DNA of 13,935 bases from an uncultured Treponema sp. Lineage in GTDB: Bacteria; Spirochaetota; Spirochaetia; Treponematales; Treponemataceae. The stretch is taken from positions 1 through 13,935 of the forward strand of contig CAKULY010000038.1 of the NCBI GenBank assembly GCA_934667505.1, written 5' to 3'. Made by a program: the position numbers and the translations under genes. Positions 1 to 5,326 of the stretch are shown piece after piece (positions within the stretch are counted from its first letter, which is position 1; each line of letters opens with the position of its first letter). The notes under the pieces are model-generated. The model was not told the origin of the DNA. It did no database searches and worked only from the letters and a program-made list of their open reading frames with translations.

Positions 1-96
1 TTATTTTGCAGCTGAAAAGCGAGAGTGCAAAAACGCACGCTATAACTACACACGCGACTGGTGGGGGGGGGTAAGATGTTTACGGTAATTTTTCAT
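1..96 (-). CDS. Lipoprotein gene start, putatively phase-variable, out of frame here (partial)
   Basis: Read on the minus strand, an ATG at 96-94 sits seven bases after an AGGAG ribosome site (108-104) and below a consensus promoter. The first codons give MKNYRKHLT, then a run of nine C (71-63) follows. In the frame as written translation stops at TAG (48-46) after 16 codons. In the neighbouring frame, from 64 to the window edge, the sequence is open and encodes PPVACVVIACVFALSFSCKI: a hydrophobic signal segment ending in a lipobox-like LSFSC that fits the relaxed PS00013 pattern, with Cys at 10-8. That frame has no start codon of its own, because it meets TAA at 82-80. One more C (ten) or two fewer (seven) would join the good start to the lipoprotein. 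I infer a membrane-anchored surface lipoprotein switched by slipped-strand mispairing, now OFF. A homopolymer sequencing error or a dead gene are the alternatives. The mature protein lies outside the window, so its function is unknown. Confidence 0.62.
63..71. repeat. G9/C9 homopolymer tract, likely slippage switch
   Basis: Nine consecutive G on the plus strand (C on the coding strand) lie at codons 9-12 of the lipoprotein gene, just before its signal peptide. The tract is the longest G/C homopolymer in the window and stands out in AT-rich DNA. Gain of one base or loss of two would join the upstream ATG frame to the lipoprotein frame. Confidence 0.75.
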
Positions 97-142
97 TAAA
101 CTGCTCCTAAAGATAAGATTGTCTGCAACGCAAACTTTTAAA

Positions 143-171
143 AGTATAAGACAGGAATTTTCTGCTGTCAA
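143..171 (-). promoter_or_regulatory. Sigma-70 promoter of the left-edge lipoprotein gene
   Basis: On the minus strand a perfect -35 TTGACA (171-166) is followed after 17 bp by a -10 TATACT (148-143). Initiation is expected near 136, giving a leader of about 40 nt before the AGGAG site at 108-104 and the ATG at 96. The strength of the promoter and ribosome site argues that the downstream reading frame is or was a real gene. Confidence 0.7.
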
Positions 172-193
172 TGTTTTAAAAAGCGATGTAAAA

Positions 194-245
194 ACTTCCA
201 TAATTTCCAAACCGCCAGTTCTGACGGTCTAGAAATTGTGGAAGT
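194..245. repeat. Long imperfect palindrome
   Basis: The outer arms 195-207 (cttccataatttc) and 232-244 (gaaattgtggaag) pair with one wobble or mismatch, extended by an A-T pair at 194/245. The inner arms 211-218 (accgccag) and 221-228 (ctgacggt) also pair with one wobble or mismatch around a TT centre. The result is a two-part stem of about 52 bp in the divergent intergenic region. There is no strong T-run on either side, so it is not a clear terminator. Its role is unknown. Confidence 0.55.
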
Positions 246-258
246 CTTATAAAACACA

Positions 259-287
259 AGGTTCTATGTCGTTATAGACTAGAACCT
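259..287. repeat. Hairpin palindrome AGGTTCTA/TAGAACCT
   Basis: Perfect 8-bp arms (259-266 and 280-287) enclose a second 3-bp pairing, GTC (268-270) with GAC (277-279), around a 6-base loop. On the plus strand it is followed by an A/T-rich tract rather than a T-run. It may be a weak terminator for upstream transcription, a protein site or a remnant of mobile DNA. The sequence does not decide. Confidence 0.45.
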
Positions 288-341
288 GTAAATTTAAAAA
301 TCAATTCTTTATCAAAAGCATCTGTTTTATGACAGCAACAG

Positions 342-380
342 AATAATGTTTAATATATTTGACAACTGTTAAATATTGTC
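342..380 (+). repeat. Left copy of a 39-bp inverted repeat flanking hipBA
   Basis: The reverse complement of 342-380 matches 1406-1444 at 35 of 39 positions, including an uninterrupted 16-base match. The similarity stops abruptly at 380/1406. This copy contains the hipB -35 box and half of the operator dyad. The pair could be terminal repeats of a small element or a duplicated HipB operator region. Confidence 0.7.
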
Positions 381-393
381 TATAATATTAAAC
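348..393 (+). promoter_or_regulatory. hipB promoter inside a large operator dyad
   Basis: Consensus TTGACA (359-364) and TATAAT (381-386) are separated by 16 bp. Both elements lie inside an interrupted palindrome: arm 348-365 pairs with arm 376-393 at 14 of 18 positions (outer GTTTAATAT/ATATTAAAC, inner GACAA/TTGTC) around a 10-bp spacer. HipB-type antitoxins typically bind such dyads to repress their own operon, so autoregulation is the natural inference. The expected transcription start near 393 leaves only a few bases before the ATG at 397. Confidence 0.68.
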
Positions 394-396
394 GTT

Positions 397-723
397 ATGG
401 CAAAAAAAACAGTAACGCTGTCTCCTCTTATATTAAAAATGCTAAGAACCGTCGGCGAACAGATAAAGCTTGCACGCCTGCGCAGAAAACTTTCTGTTCA
501 GCTTGTCTCAGAAAGAGCGGGCATAAGCCGGGCGACATTGTGGGCAATTGAAAACGGCGAGCCTTCCGTTTCTTTCGGGGCGTATGTTTCTGTTTTATGC
601 GCTTTAGGCTTAAAGGATGATGTAACCCTTCTTGCAAAAGATGACGTGCTTGGTAAAACCTATCAGGATTTAGAACTGCTTCCTAAAAAACGCGCTCCAA
701 AAACAAAGGGGAAAAAACAGTGA
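397..723 (+). CDS. hipB: HipB-like XRE-family antitoxin/repressor
   Basis: This 108-residue protein has a Cro/C1-type helix-turn-helix at about residues 17-72. Seen directly are GEQIKLARLRRKLSVQLVSE, then AGISRATLWAIENGEPSVSF, the usual XRE recognition-helix pattern. A basic Lys/Pro-rich tail (KKRAPKTKGKKQ) follows. HipB proteins neutralise the HipA kinase and repress the operon. I chose ATG 397 because the upstream in-frame TTG at 376 lies inside the promoter, before the -10 box. There is no Shine-Dalgarno site and the mRNA would be nearly leaderless. The stop overlaps the hipA start by four bases (GTGA), the usual sign of translational coupling. The frame looks intact, so the antitoxin could still be made although its toxin is broken; as an orphan it could act only as a regulator. 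Confidence 0.8.
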   Translation: MAKKTVTLSPLILKMLRTVGEQIKLARLRRKLSVQLVSERAGISRATLWAIENGEPSVSFGAYVSVLCALGLKDDVTLLAKDDVLGKTYQDLELLPKKRAPKTKGKKQ

Positions 724-1436
724 AAGAAGAAAATAAAATAGACATATATGCCGACTGGATTCAAAATGAAAATCAAATTGGAACTCTTTACGTATCTTCA
801 ATGAGAGGAAAAAACATTTATTCATTTGAATACACAGAAAATTGGCTATACAATTTTTCACATATCATGTTAGATTCTGATTTATACAGCACAAAAGGAC
901 GGCAATTTGTGCCAGCCAACAAAAAAATCTGGGGATTCTTGTCGGACTGCCTTTTTGACCGATGGGGAAGAAAACTCTTAAAGAGAAAAGAAGAAATACT
1001 CGCGATAAAGGAAAAACGAGATGCACGGGATTTAACCGAGCTGGATTTCTTGATTGGCGTAAATGATGAGTCAAGAATGGGAGGACTGCGGTTCAAATAT
1101 GATGACTCACAAAACTTTATCTCTGAGACAGACTTGTATAATGTGCCGCCTTTAGAAACTTTGCGAAAGCTGGAGCAGGCATCAATAGAATTTGAAAAAT
1201 CACACCTGCAAGATGACAAATGGCTTCAAATACTTTTAGAACCAGGCTCTTCATTAGGTGGAGCCAGACCCAAAGCCACAGTAAAAGATGAACTGGGGCA
1301 GCTATGGATTGCAAAATTTCCCTCAAACCACGACGACTACAACATCGGGGCATGGGAAAAAACGGCAATTGACCTTGCAAAACTTGCTGGACTTGATGCA
1401 CCAGAGACAATACTTAATAGTTGTCAAATATATTGA
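720..1436 (+). pseudogene. hipA: HipA-like Ser/Thr kinase toxin, truncated in the kinase domain
   Basis: The gene starts at a GTG overlapping the hipB stop. The 238-residue product has a HipA N-terminal subdomain (about residues 1-120, with the RWGRKLLKRKE and LIGVNDESRMGGLRF segments) and the start of the kinase core. That core shows the nucleotide-loop motif SSLGGARPKATV, the ATP-lobe strand LWIAKFPS and the helix GAWEKTAIDLAKLAGLDAPET. Complete HipA toxins run to roughly 400 residues or more and need a later catalytic Asp and a metal-binding Asp motif, both absent here. The last eight or nine codons come from the 39-bp inverted repeat at 1406-1444, so the gene appears cut at that junction, and no HipA-like sequence continues in any frame after it. 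Kinase activity is unlikely. Whether the N-terminal fragment still binds HipB is open. Confidence 0.82.
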
Positions 1437-1444
1437 ACGTTATT
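1406..1444 (-). repeat. Right copy of the 39-bp inverted repeat, at the hipA break
   Basis: This segment is the reverse complement of 342-380 with four differences in 39 bases. It keeps the inner GACAA-N10-TTGTC dyad and one outer half-site (TTGTCAAATATATTGAAC) but lacks the -10 side, because the sequence to its left is hipA coding DNA. It supplies the premature hipA stop. It could bind HipB as a second operator or be the end of a mobile or rearranged segment. Confidence 0.7.
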
Positions 1445-1503
1445 GTATCGATATTATAAATCTTTTGTTTTAGGTTTATACGAATCTTAAAACTTCCAGC
1501 CTG

Positions 1504-1540
1504 AACAGTTTATTTCGAATCTTTTTAGAACAAAACTGTT
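1504..1540. repeat. Hairpin AACAGTTT/AAACTGTT in the intergenic region
   Basis: Perfect 8-bp arms at 1504-1511 and 1533-1540, with an internal TTC/GAA pairing, form a hairpin after the broken hipA. Only a short AT-rich stretch follows, so terminator function is uncertain. The rest of 1437-1560 shows no gene that I can support. Confidence 0.35.
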
Positions 1541-1570
1541 TGCATAGAGTTTATATTTTTCAAAAAATCC

Positions 1571-1599
1571 TTGACAGTTGATATTTGGTTTATTATATT
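1571..1599 (+). promoter_or_regulatory. Sigma-70 promoter of the DXS-like gene
   Basis: TTGACA (1571-1576) and TATATT (1594-1599) are separated by 17 bp. Transcription would start near 1606 and give a leader of about 80 nt before the ATG at 1686. Confidence 0.65.
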
Positions 1600-1644
1600 T
1601 TTAATTAGTTACATTATGTATCTTAAAGATATGGAAGTTAATCT

Positions 1645-1673
1645 AAAAACAGTCGAAAATTGCGTCTGTTTTT
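1645..1673 (+). promoter_or_regulatory. Leader hairpin with T-run just before the DXS-like start
   Basis: AAAAACAG (1645-1652) pairs with CTGTTTTT (1666-1673), with a possible inner CG/CG pair. The stem ends two bases before the TTGGAG ribosome site (1675-1680). The 3' arm ends in five T, so it resembles a weak attenuator or a translation-modulating stem. No ligand-binding architecture is recognisable. Confidence 0.4.
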
Positions 1674-1685
1674 ATTGGAGAATCT

Positions 1686-3455
1686 ATGTACTTGGAAAAA
1701 ATCAATTCACCATCTGATTTGAAAAAACTTTCGTTGGAAGAGATGACGGCTCTTGCTGGAGAGATGCGCGAGGCTTTGTTCAACCGGCTTACTAAAATCG
1801 GCGGACATTTTGGACCGAACTTTGGAATGGTTGAGGCAACGATTGCGCTTCACTACGTTTTTAACTCGCCTGTGGACAAGTTTGTTTTTGACGTTTCGCA
1901 CCAGAGTTACGCGCACAAGCTTTTGACCGGGCGAAAGACCGGATATTTGGACGAAGCGCATTTTGCGGAAGATTCGGGCTACACAAATCCTGATGAAAGC
2001 GAGCACGATTTTTTCAACGTCGGACACACTTCAACTTCGATTGCGCTGGCGGCAGGACTTGCTAAAGGACGCGATGTTCTTGGCGGAAAGGAAAATATCA
2101 TCGCGGTGATTGGCGACGGCTCTCTTTCCGGCGGCGAGGCTTTGGAGGCTTTGAGCGTTGCCGGTTCTGAGCTGAATTCAAATTTTATCATCATTGTGAA
2201 CGACAACGAGATTGCGATTGCGGAAAACCACGGCGGAATCTACAAGAATTTGAAGGAACTGCGCGAGACTAATGGAAAATCTGCGAACAATATGTTCCGC
2301 GCGTTCGGGCTTGACTATATTTATGAGGAAAATGGAAACGACATCGGCGCGATGATTTCGCTTTTTGAAAAGGTAAAGGACATTGACCATCCGATTGTGC
2401 TTCACATTCACACTTTGAAGGGAAAAGGCTACGAGATTGCCGAAAAAAACAAGGAAGCATGGCACTGGACTCTTCCGTTTGACCGCGCGACAGGAAAAAC
2501 GACTGTGAATTTTGGAAACGGCGAAAGCTACGGCGCGATTACTCCGAACTGGATTATGGAGCGAGCGGCAAAGGACAAGAAATTTGTTGTTGTGACTCCT
2601 GCAATGCCTGCTTCTGTGGGGCTTGTGCCTGAGCTTCGCAAAAAACTCGGCCCGCAGTATCTTGATGTTGGAATTGCTGAGGAGGCGGCAACTGCGGTCT
2701 GCGCCGGAATCGCAAAAAACGGCGGAAATCCGCTCTTAGTTACAAATATGACTTTTCTGCAGCGCGCCTACGACCAGATTTCGCAGGACGTCTGCATCAA
2801 CAATCTGCCTGTCACAATGCTGATGAACTACACTTCGTTTGACGGACTTACGGACGTTACGCACTTGGGAATTTTCGGTCTTGCCGCGTTCACGAATATT
2901 CCGAATCTTGTGGTTCTTGCCCCGACCTGCGCGGAAGAATATCTGAACATGCTGAACTGGTCTATCGAACAGAAATCTCATCCGGTCCTGATTCTGATTC
3001 CTGGAAATGAGGTTTTCCACCGCTCGTCTTGCGCCGCTGAAAAATCTTTTGACACGCTTGACACTTACAAACTTGAAAAGAAGGGCGAGAAAGTTGCGGT
3101 TGTTGCGCTCGGCGATTTTTACCAGAAAGGCGAGGCGCTTGCGGCCGCGATAAAAAACGAGCTCGGATTTGAGCCGACTTTGATAAATCCTCGTTTTGCT
3201 AGCGGTGTTGACAAGAATCTTCTTGAAGAATTGAAAAAAGACCACGAGCTTGTGATTACGCTTGAGGACGGAATTGTGAGCGGCGGTTTCGGCGAAAAAA
3301 TCGCCTCGTTCTACGGCACTTCAAAAATGAAAGTCAAGAATTACGGCCTGGAAAAGAAATTTTACGACCGCTACGATCCAGCCGGCCTTTTAAAGGAAGT
3401 CGGAATGACAACCGGGCAGATTGTGGCTGACGTGAAAGATATTCTTGGAAAATAG
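1686..3455 (+). CDS. DXS/transketolase-superfamily thiamine-diphosphate enzyme, DXS-like
   Basis: This 589-residue single-chain enzyme has the DXS layout: an N-terminal TPP-binding domain (about 1-265), a central pyrimidine domain (about 280-440) and a C-terminal transketolase domain (about 460-585). Visible residues are GGH (His41), DVSHQSYAHKLLTGR (His72), HTSTS (His114), the TPP/metal motif GDGSLSGG to VNDNE (143-175), IAEEAA with the catalytic-type Glu332, FLQRAYDQ and THLG (His393). True DXS joins pyruvate and glyceraldehyde 3-phosphate to make 1-deoxyxylulose 5-phosphate. By hand alignment the two arginines that hold the aldehyde phosphate in E. coli DXS (Arg420, Arg478) become Tyr382 and a hydrophobic residue near 437. 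It may therefore be a DXS-like paralogue with another acceptor rather than a MEP-pathway enzyme. The start is set by TTGGAG at 1675. GC content is clearly higher than in the nusA operon. The next gene follows after 34 bp. Confidence 0.82.
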   Translation: MYLEKINSPSDLKKLSLEEMTALAGEMREALFNRLTKIGGHFGPNFGMVEATIALHYVFNSPVDKFVFDVSHQSYAHKLLTGRKTGYLDEAHFAEDSGYTNPDESEHDFFNVGHTSTSIALAAGLAKGRDVLGGKENIIAVIGDGSLSGGEALEALSVAGSELNSNFIIIVNDNEIAIAENHGGIYKNLKELRETNGKSANNMFRAFGLDYIYEENGNDIGAMISLFEKVKDIDHPIVLHIHTLKGKGYEIAEKNKEAWHWTLPFDRATGKTTVNFGNGESYGAITPNWIMERAAKDKKFVVVTPAMPASVGLVPELRKKLGPQYLDVGIAEEAATAVCAGIAKNGGNPLLVTNMTFLQRAYDQISQDVCINNLPVTMLMNYTSFDGLTDVTHLGIFGLAAFTNIPNLVVLAPTCAEEYLNMLNWSIEQKSHPVLILIPGNEVFHRSSCAAEKSFDTLDTYKLEKKGEKVAVVALGDFYQKGEALAAAIKNELGFEPTLINPRFASGVDKNLLEELKKDHELVITLEDGIVSGGFGEKIASFYGTSKMKVKNYGLEKKFYDRYDPAGLLKEVGMTTGQIVADVKDILGK

Positions 3456-3489
3456 AAAGCACGAAAATAAAATTTTGGAGGCGCGGCTT

Positions 3490-3924
3490 ATGAAAAAAGT
3501 TTTGCTTTCATTTTTTATCATTGCGGCTTTTGCTGCGAGCTCCTGTGCTTTTGCGGAAAATGCCGTAAATGGAGAAAATATGAAAATCAGCGTTTCGGAC
3601 GGAAAAAATAAAATCGTTTATGAACTGAACGCAAGCGGGCAGAGCAAGTCGCTTTACAGCCAGCTTCCGCTAAAAGCTCAGATTGAAGACTACAGCACAA
3701 ACGAAAAAATCTTTTATCCGAAAGAAAAACTTCCGCTGAAAAACGGAATTGAAGGTTCGGGCGATTCTGGAACGCTGGCGTATTTTTCTCCGTGGGGAAA
3801 TGTCGTTCTTTTTTACGGAAAATTCAGCGAATATCCAGGGCTTTTCATTCTTGGAAAAGCGGCAAGCGGCGCGGAAAATATAAAAAATCTTTCCGGCATG
3901 GTTAGCGTGGAAGCGGAAAAATAA
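3490..3924 (+). CDS. Exported cyclophilin-like-fold protein (probable lipoprotein)
   Basis: ATG 3490 is preceded by a strong TGGAGG (3476-3481). An earlier in-frame ATG at 3445 overlaps the upstream gene and would bury the signal peptide, so I rejected it. The 144-residue product begins MKKVLLSFFIIAAFAASSC, a signal peptide ending in AASSC, which fits a relaxed spirochaetal lipobox at Cys19; cleavage after AFA by signal peptidase I is the alternative. The mature part (NMKISVSDGKNKIVYEL, then LPLKAQIEDYSTNEKIFY, LPLKNGIEGSGDSGTLAYF, NVVLFYGKF, IKNLSGMVSVE) has the strand pattern and the GDSGTLAYF/VVLFYG motifs I associate with the small cyclophilin-like domain family (PF18050-like), of unknown biochemical role. 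It is probably co-transcribed with the DXS-like gene and shares its higher GC. The functional link between them is unknown. Confidence 0.72.
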   Translation: MKKVLLSFFIIAAFAASSCAFAENAVNGENMKISVSDGKNKIVYELNASGQSKSLYSQLPLKAQIEDYSTNEKIFYPKEKLPLKNGIEGSGDSGTLAYFSPWGNVVLFYGKFSEYPGLFILGKAASGAENIKNLSGMVSVEAEK

Positions 3925-3946
3925 ATAAAGTCTTAGTTTTTAACTA

Positions 3947-4597
3947 TTAGTTAGATTTCTTTAGGCTCCAATTTATCCGCATAAGAAGAAAATCCCGCAT
4001 ATCTTCATAAAAGTCCAATTTTGGTGGAGCTATGTTGATTTTTTTTAATGCTTCCTGAACCAGAGGATTTTTATAGCAAGTTACGGCGGTTGTAGCGGCG
4101 AATGTCAGTATATCCAGCTGCAGCTTGTATGCGTCTTCCTTGGAAAGCGAAAGCATTTCAGAAATCTTGTCGCGCAGCTGCCATGCAAAGCCATAATATC
4201 TTTTCTTGAACGCTGCAAGTCGGTCAACTGTTACATTTGTTTCTATAATCGGATTCAAGTATGAAACATATCTAAGATAGTCTTGATTCGCGTTTAGAAT
4301 TCCAGCCCAGACTTCCGCAATAACTTCAGGCGAATACTTGTTGCCTTCCGGAAAGGCTGAAATTAAAGCGGTGTAGTAATTTGCCATTTTTTGCGCGGAA
4401 ATTGCAAGGAAAACTTCTTCTTTTGTGGTTACATATTTGTAAAGATTCGCACGTGACCAAGTAAGTTTTTCTGCAATCGTTGTAAGAGTGATTTCTGTGT
4501 ACGGCATTTTCTGGAATAATTCGTCTGCCGCTTGTTTAACTTGATTTAAGCGGTCTTCTTTCTGGTCGTCGCTGCGCGCTCGTATATAATTCTGCAT
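3947..4597 (-). CDS. TetR/AcrR-family transcriptional regulator
   Basis: The product is 216 residues, a normal TetR length. Residues about 13-60 form the DNA-binding domain: RLNQVKQAADELFQ, then YTEITLTTIAEKLTWSRANL and YKYVTTKEEVFLAI, the characteristic TetR helix-turn-helix with the YKYVTTKE signature. The C-terminal helical ligand/dimer domain (about 70-216) is divergent, with several aromatic residues (YYTALI, YLRYVSYL, KRYYGFAW), so the ligand cannot be named. The gene faces the cyclophilin-like gene tail to tail and diverges from rimP. No Shine-Dalgarno site is seen before ATG 4597. A TTGAAC-17-TACTCT promoter would start transcription almost at the ATG, so the message may be leaderless. 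TetR repressors usually control themselves and a nearby gene; the target here is not evident. Confidence 0.85.
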   Translation of the reverse strand: MQNYIRARSDDQKEDRLNQVKQAADELFQKMPYTEITLTTIAEKLTWSRANLYKYVTTKEEVFLAISAQKMANYYTALISAFPEGNKYSPEVIAEVWAGILNANQDYLRYVSYLNPIIETNVTVDRLAAFKKRYYGFAWQLRDKISEMLSLSKEDAYKLQLDILTFAATTAVTCYKNPLVQEALKKINIAPPKLDFYEDMRDFLLMRINWSLKKSN

Positions 4598-4603
4598 AAA
4601 ATA

Positions 4604-4632
4604 AGAGTATCACACGGCGTAAAATTGTTCAA
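4604..4632 (-). promoter_or_regulatory. Probable tetR promoter
   Basis: On the minus strand TTGAAC (4632-4627) is spaced 17 bp from TACTCT (4609-4604). The start would fall at about 4598-4597, at or next to the ATG. A better -35 (TTGACA, 4664-4659) has no acceptable -10 at the right distance. Confidence 0.35.
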
Positions 4633-4678
4633 TAAATGACGTGTTGTTGCTAAATGAATGTCAATTTGCTTTTTAGAC

Positions 4679-4709
4679 ATTGTAAAACTTTTTCACCGTC
4701 TTTTACAAT
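4679..4709. promoter_or_regulatory. 9-bp inverted repeat, candidate TetR operator
   Basis: ATTGTAAAA (4679-4687) and TTTTACAAT (4701-4709) form perfect arms separated by 13 bp. The dyad lies between the tetR start and the rimP promoter. Its spacing is longer than in many TetR operators, so this is only a candidate. Confidence 0.4.
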
Positions 4710-4739
4710 ATGCTTTTCGAAGTTCTGTCAACGCAGCTC

Positions 4740-4768
4740 TTGACATCCTTCTGCAAAAAATATATAGT
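4740..4768 (+). promoter_or_regulatory. Sigma-70 promoter of the rimP-nusA-infB operon
   Basis: TTGACA (4740-4745) and TATAGT (4763-4768) are exactly 17 bp apart. Transcription would begin near 4775 and give a leader of about 68 nt before the TTG start of rimP. Confidence 0.75.
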
Positions 4769-4799
4769 CTTAACTGTACATTTTAATATCTTTAAGATG

Positions 4800-4825
4800 G
4801 ACTCGTGGCTCACGGGTCTTTTTTT
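4800..4825 (+). terminator. Terminator-like attenuator hairpin in the rimP leader
   Basis: GACTCGTG (4800-4807) pairs with CACGGGTC (4811-4818), with one G-U wobble and a GCT loop, followed at once by seven T (4819-4825). It lies downstream of the rimP promoter and upstream of rimP, so it can only act as an attenuator or partial terminator of its own operon. The encoded NusA is a termination/antitermination factor, which makes autoregulation plausible. Confidence 0.72.
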
Positions 4826-4842
4826 ATGTTCAAGAGGTTGTT

Positions 4843-5301
4843 TTGGAATACATTTCTTTGGATTCAATGCCTTATTACAAGGATTGCGCTCCTTTGGTGG
4901 AAGGTTTGGGTTACACTTTGGTGGAACTTCACGTAACTCCACAAAAAGGTGTAACAAGAATCAATGCTGTTATAGCGTCTAAAGATTCTTCTATTGATAT
5001 AGGCGTGAACGACTGTTCTAAAGTTCATCACGCTCTTCTTCCTCGCTTGGAAGCGATTTTGGGAACGGAAGACACTTACATGGAACTTACAAGTCCGGGA
5101 ATGGAACGCAACATAAAAAATGCGGCAGAATTTCCAATCTTCAAAGGTAGGGAAGTTCGTGTCTGGGACAAAAATATTTCAGATTGGGCTGGCGGCGTAA
5201 TTGTAGATGCTGACGAAAAATCTGTAACACTTGAAAAAGAAGGAAACAATCAGACCTTCCTTTTTGAAAATATTGCAAAGGCTAAGTTTATTCACTTATA
5301 A
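4843..5301 (+). CDS. rimP: Ribosome maturation factor RimP
   Basis: The 152-residue product has the RimP two-domain pattern. The N-terminal domain (about 1-85) contains APLVEGLGYTLVELHV, IDIGVNDCSKVHHALLPRLE and LTSPGMERNIKNAAEF. The C-terminal SH3-like domain (about 88-150) contains GREVRVW, GGVIVDADEKSVTLE and IAKAKFIHL. RimP binds the free 30S subunit and helps its late assembly. The start is TTG 4843, with AGAGG (4833-4837) five bases upstream; no ATG fits as well. It is the first gene of the rimP-nusA-infB cluster and comes 25 bp before nusA, the standard bacterial arrangement. The hairpin and T-run in its leader probably set how much of the operon is transcribed. Confidence 0.93.
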   Translation: MEYISLDSMPYYKDCAPLVEGLGYTLVELHVTPQKGVTRINAVIASKDSSIDIGVNDCSKVHHALLPRLEAILGTEDTYMELTSPGMERNIKNAAEFPIFKGREVRVWDKNISDWAGGVIVDADEKSVTLEKEGNNQTFLFENIAKAKFIHL

Positions 5302-5326
5302 CATAAAATAATTATGGGGGCTTAAT

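Noticed and set aside
194..287. attC-like integron recombination sites
   Set aside because: The palindromes have imperfect stems as attC does, but neither has a GTTRRRY core with its complementary RYYYAAC end, and there is no integrase or cassette array in the window.
376..396. TTG start extending HipB by seven residues
   Set aside because: It lies before and over the -10 box of the hipB promoter, so it would not be transcribed from that promoter; ATG 397 fits.
1437..1685. Continuation of hipA in another frame after the break
   Set aside because: I translated the stretch in mind for HipA motifs (catalytic Asp, DFD-like) and found only AT-rich non-coding sequence with a promoter.
3445..3489. 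Upstream ATG for the cyclophilin-like gene
   Set aside because: It overlaps the DXS-like gene and puts 15 polar residues before a clean signal peptide; ATG 3490 has a strong TGGAGG.
4703..4982. Small reading frames on both strands over the rimP leader
   Set aside because: They overlap the promoter, the attenuator and the rimP coding region, have no ribosome site and resemble no family.
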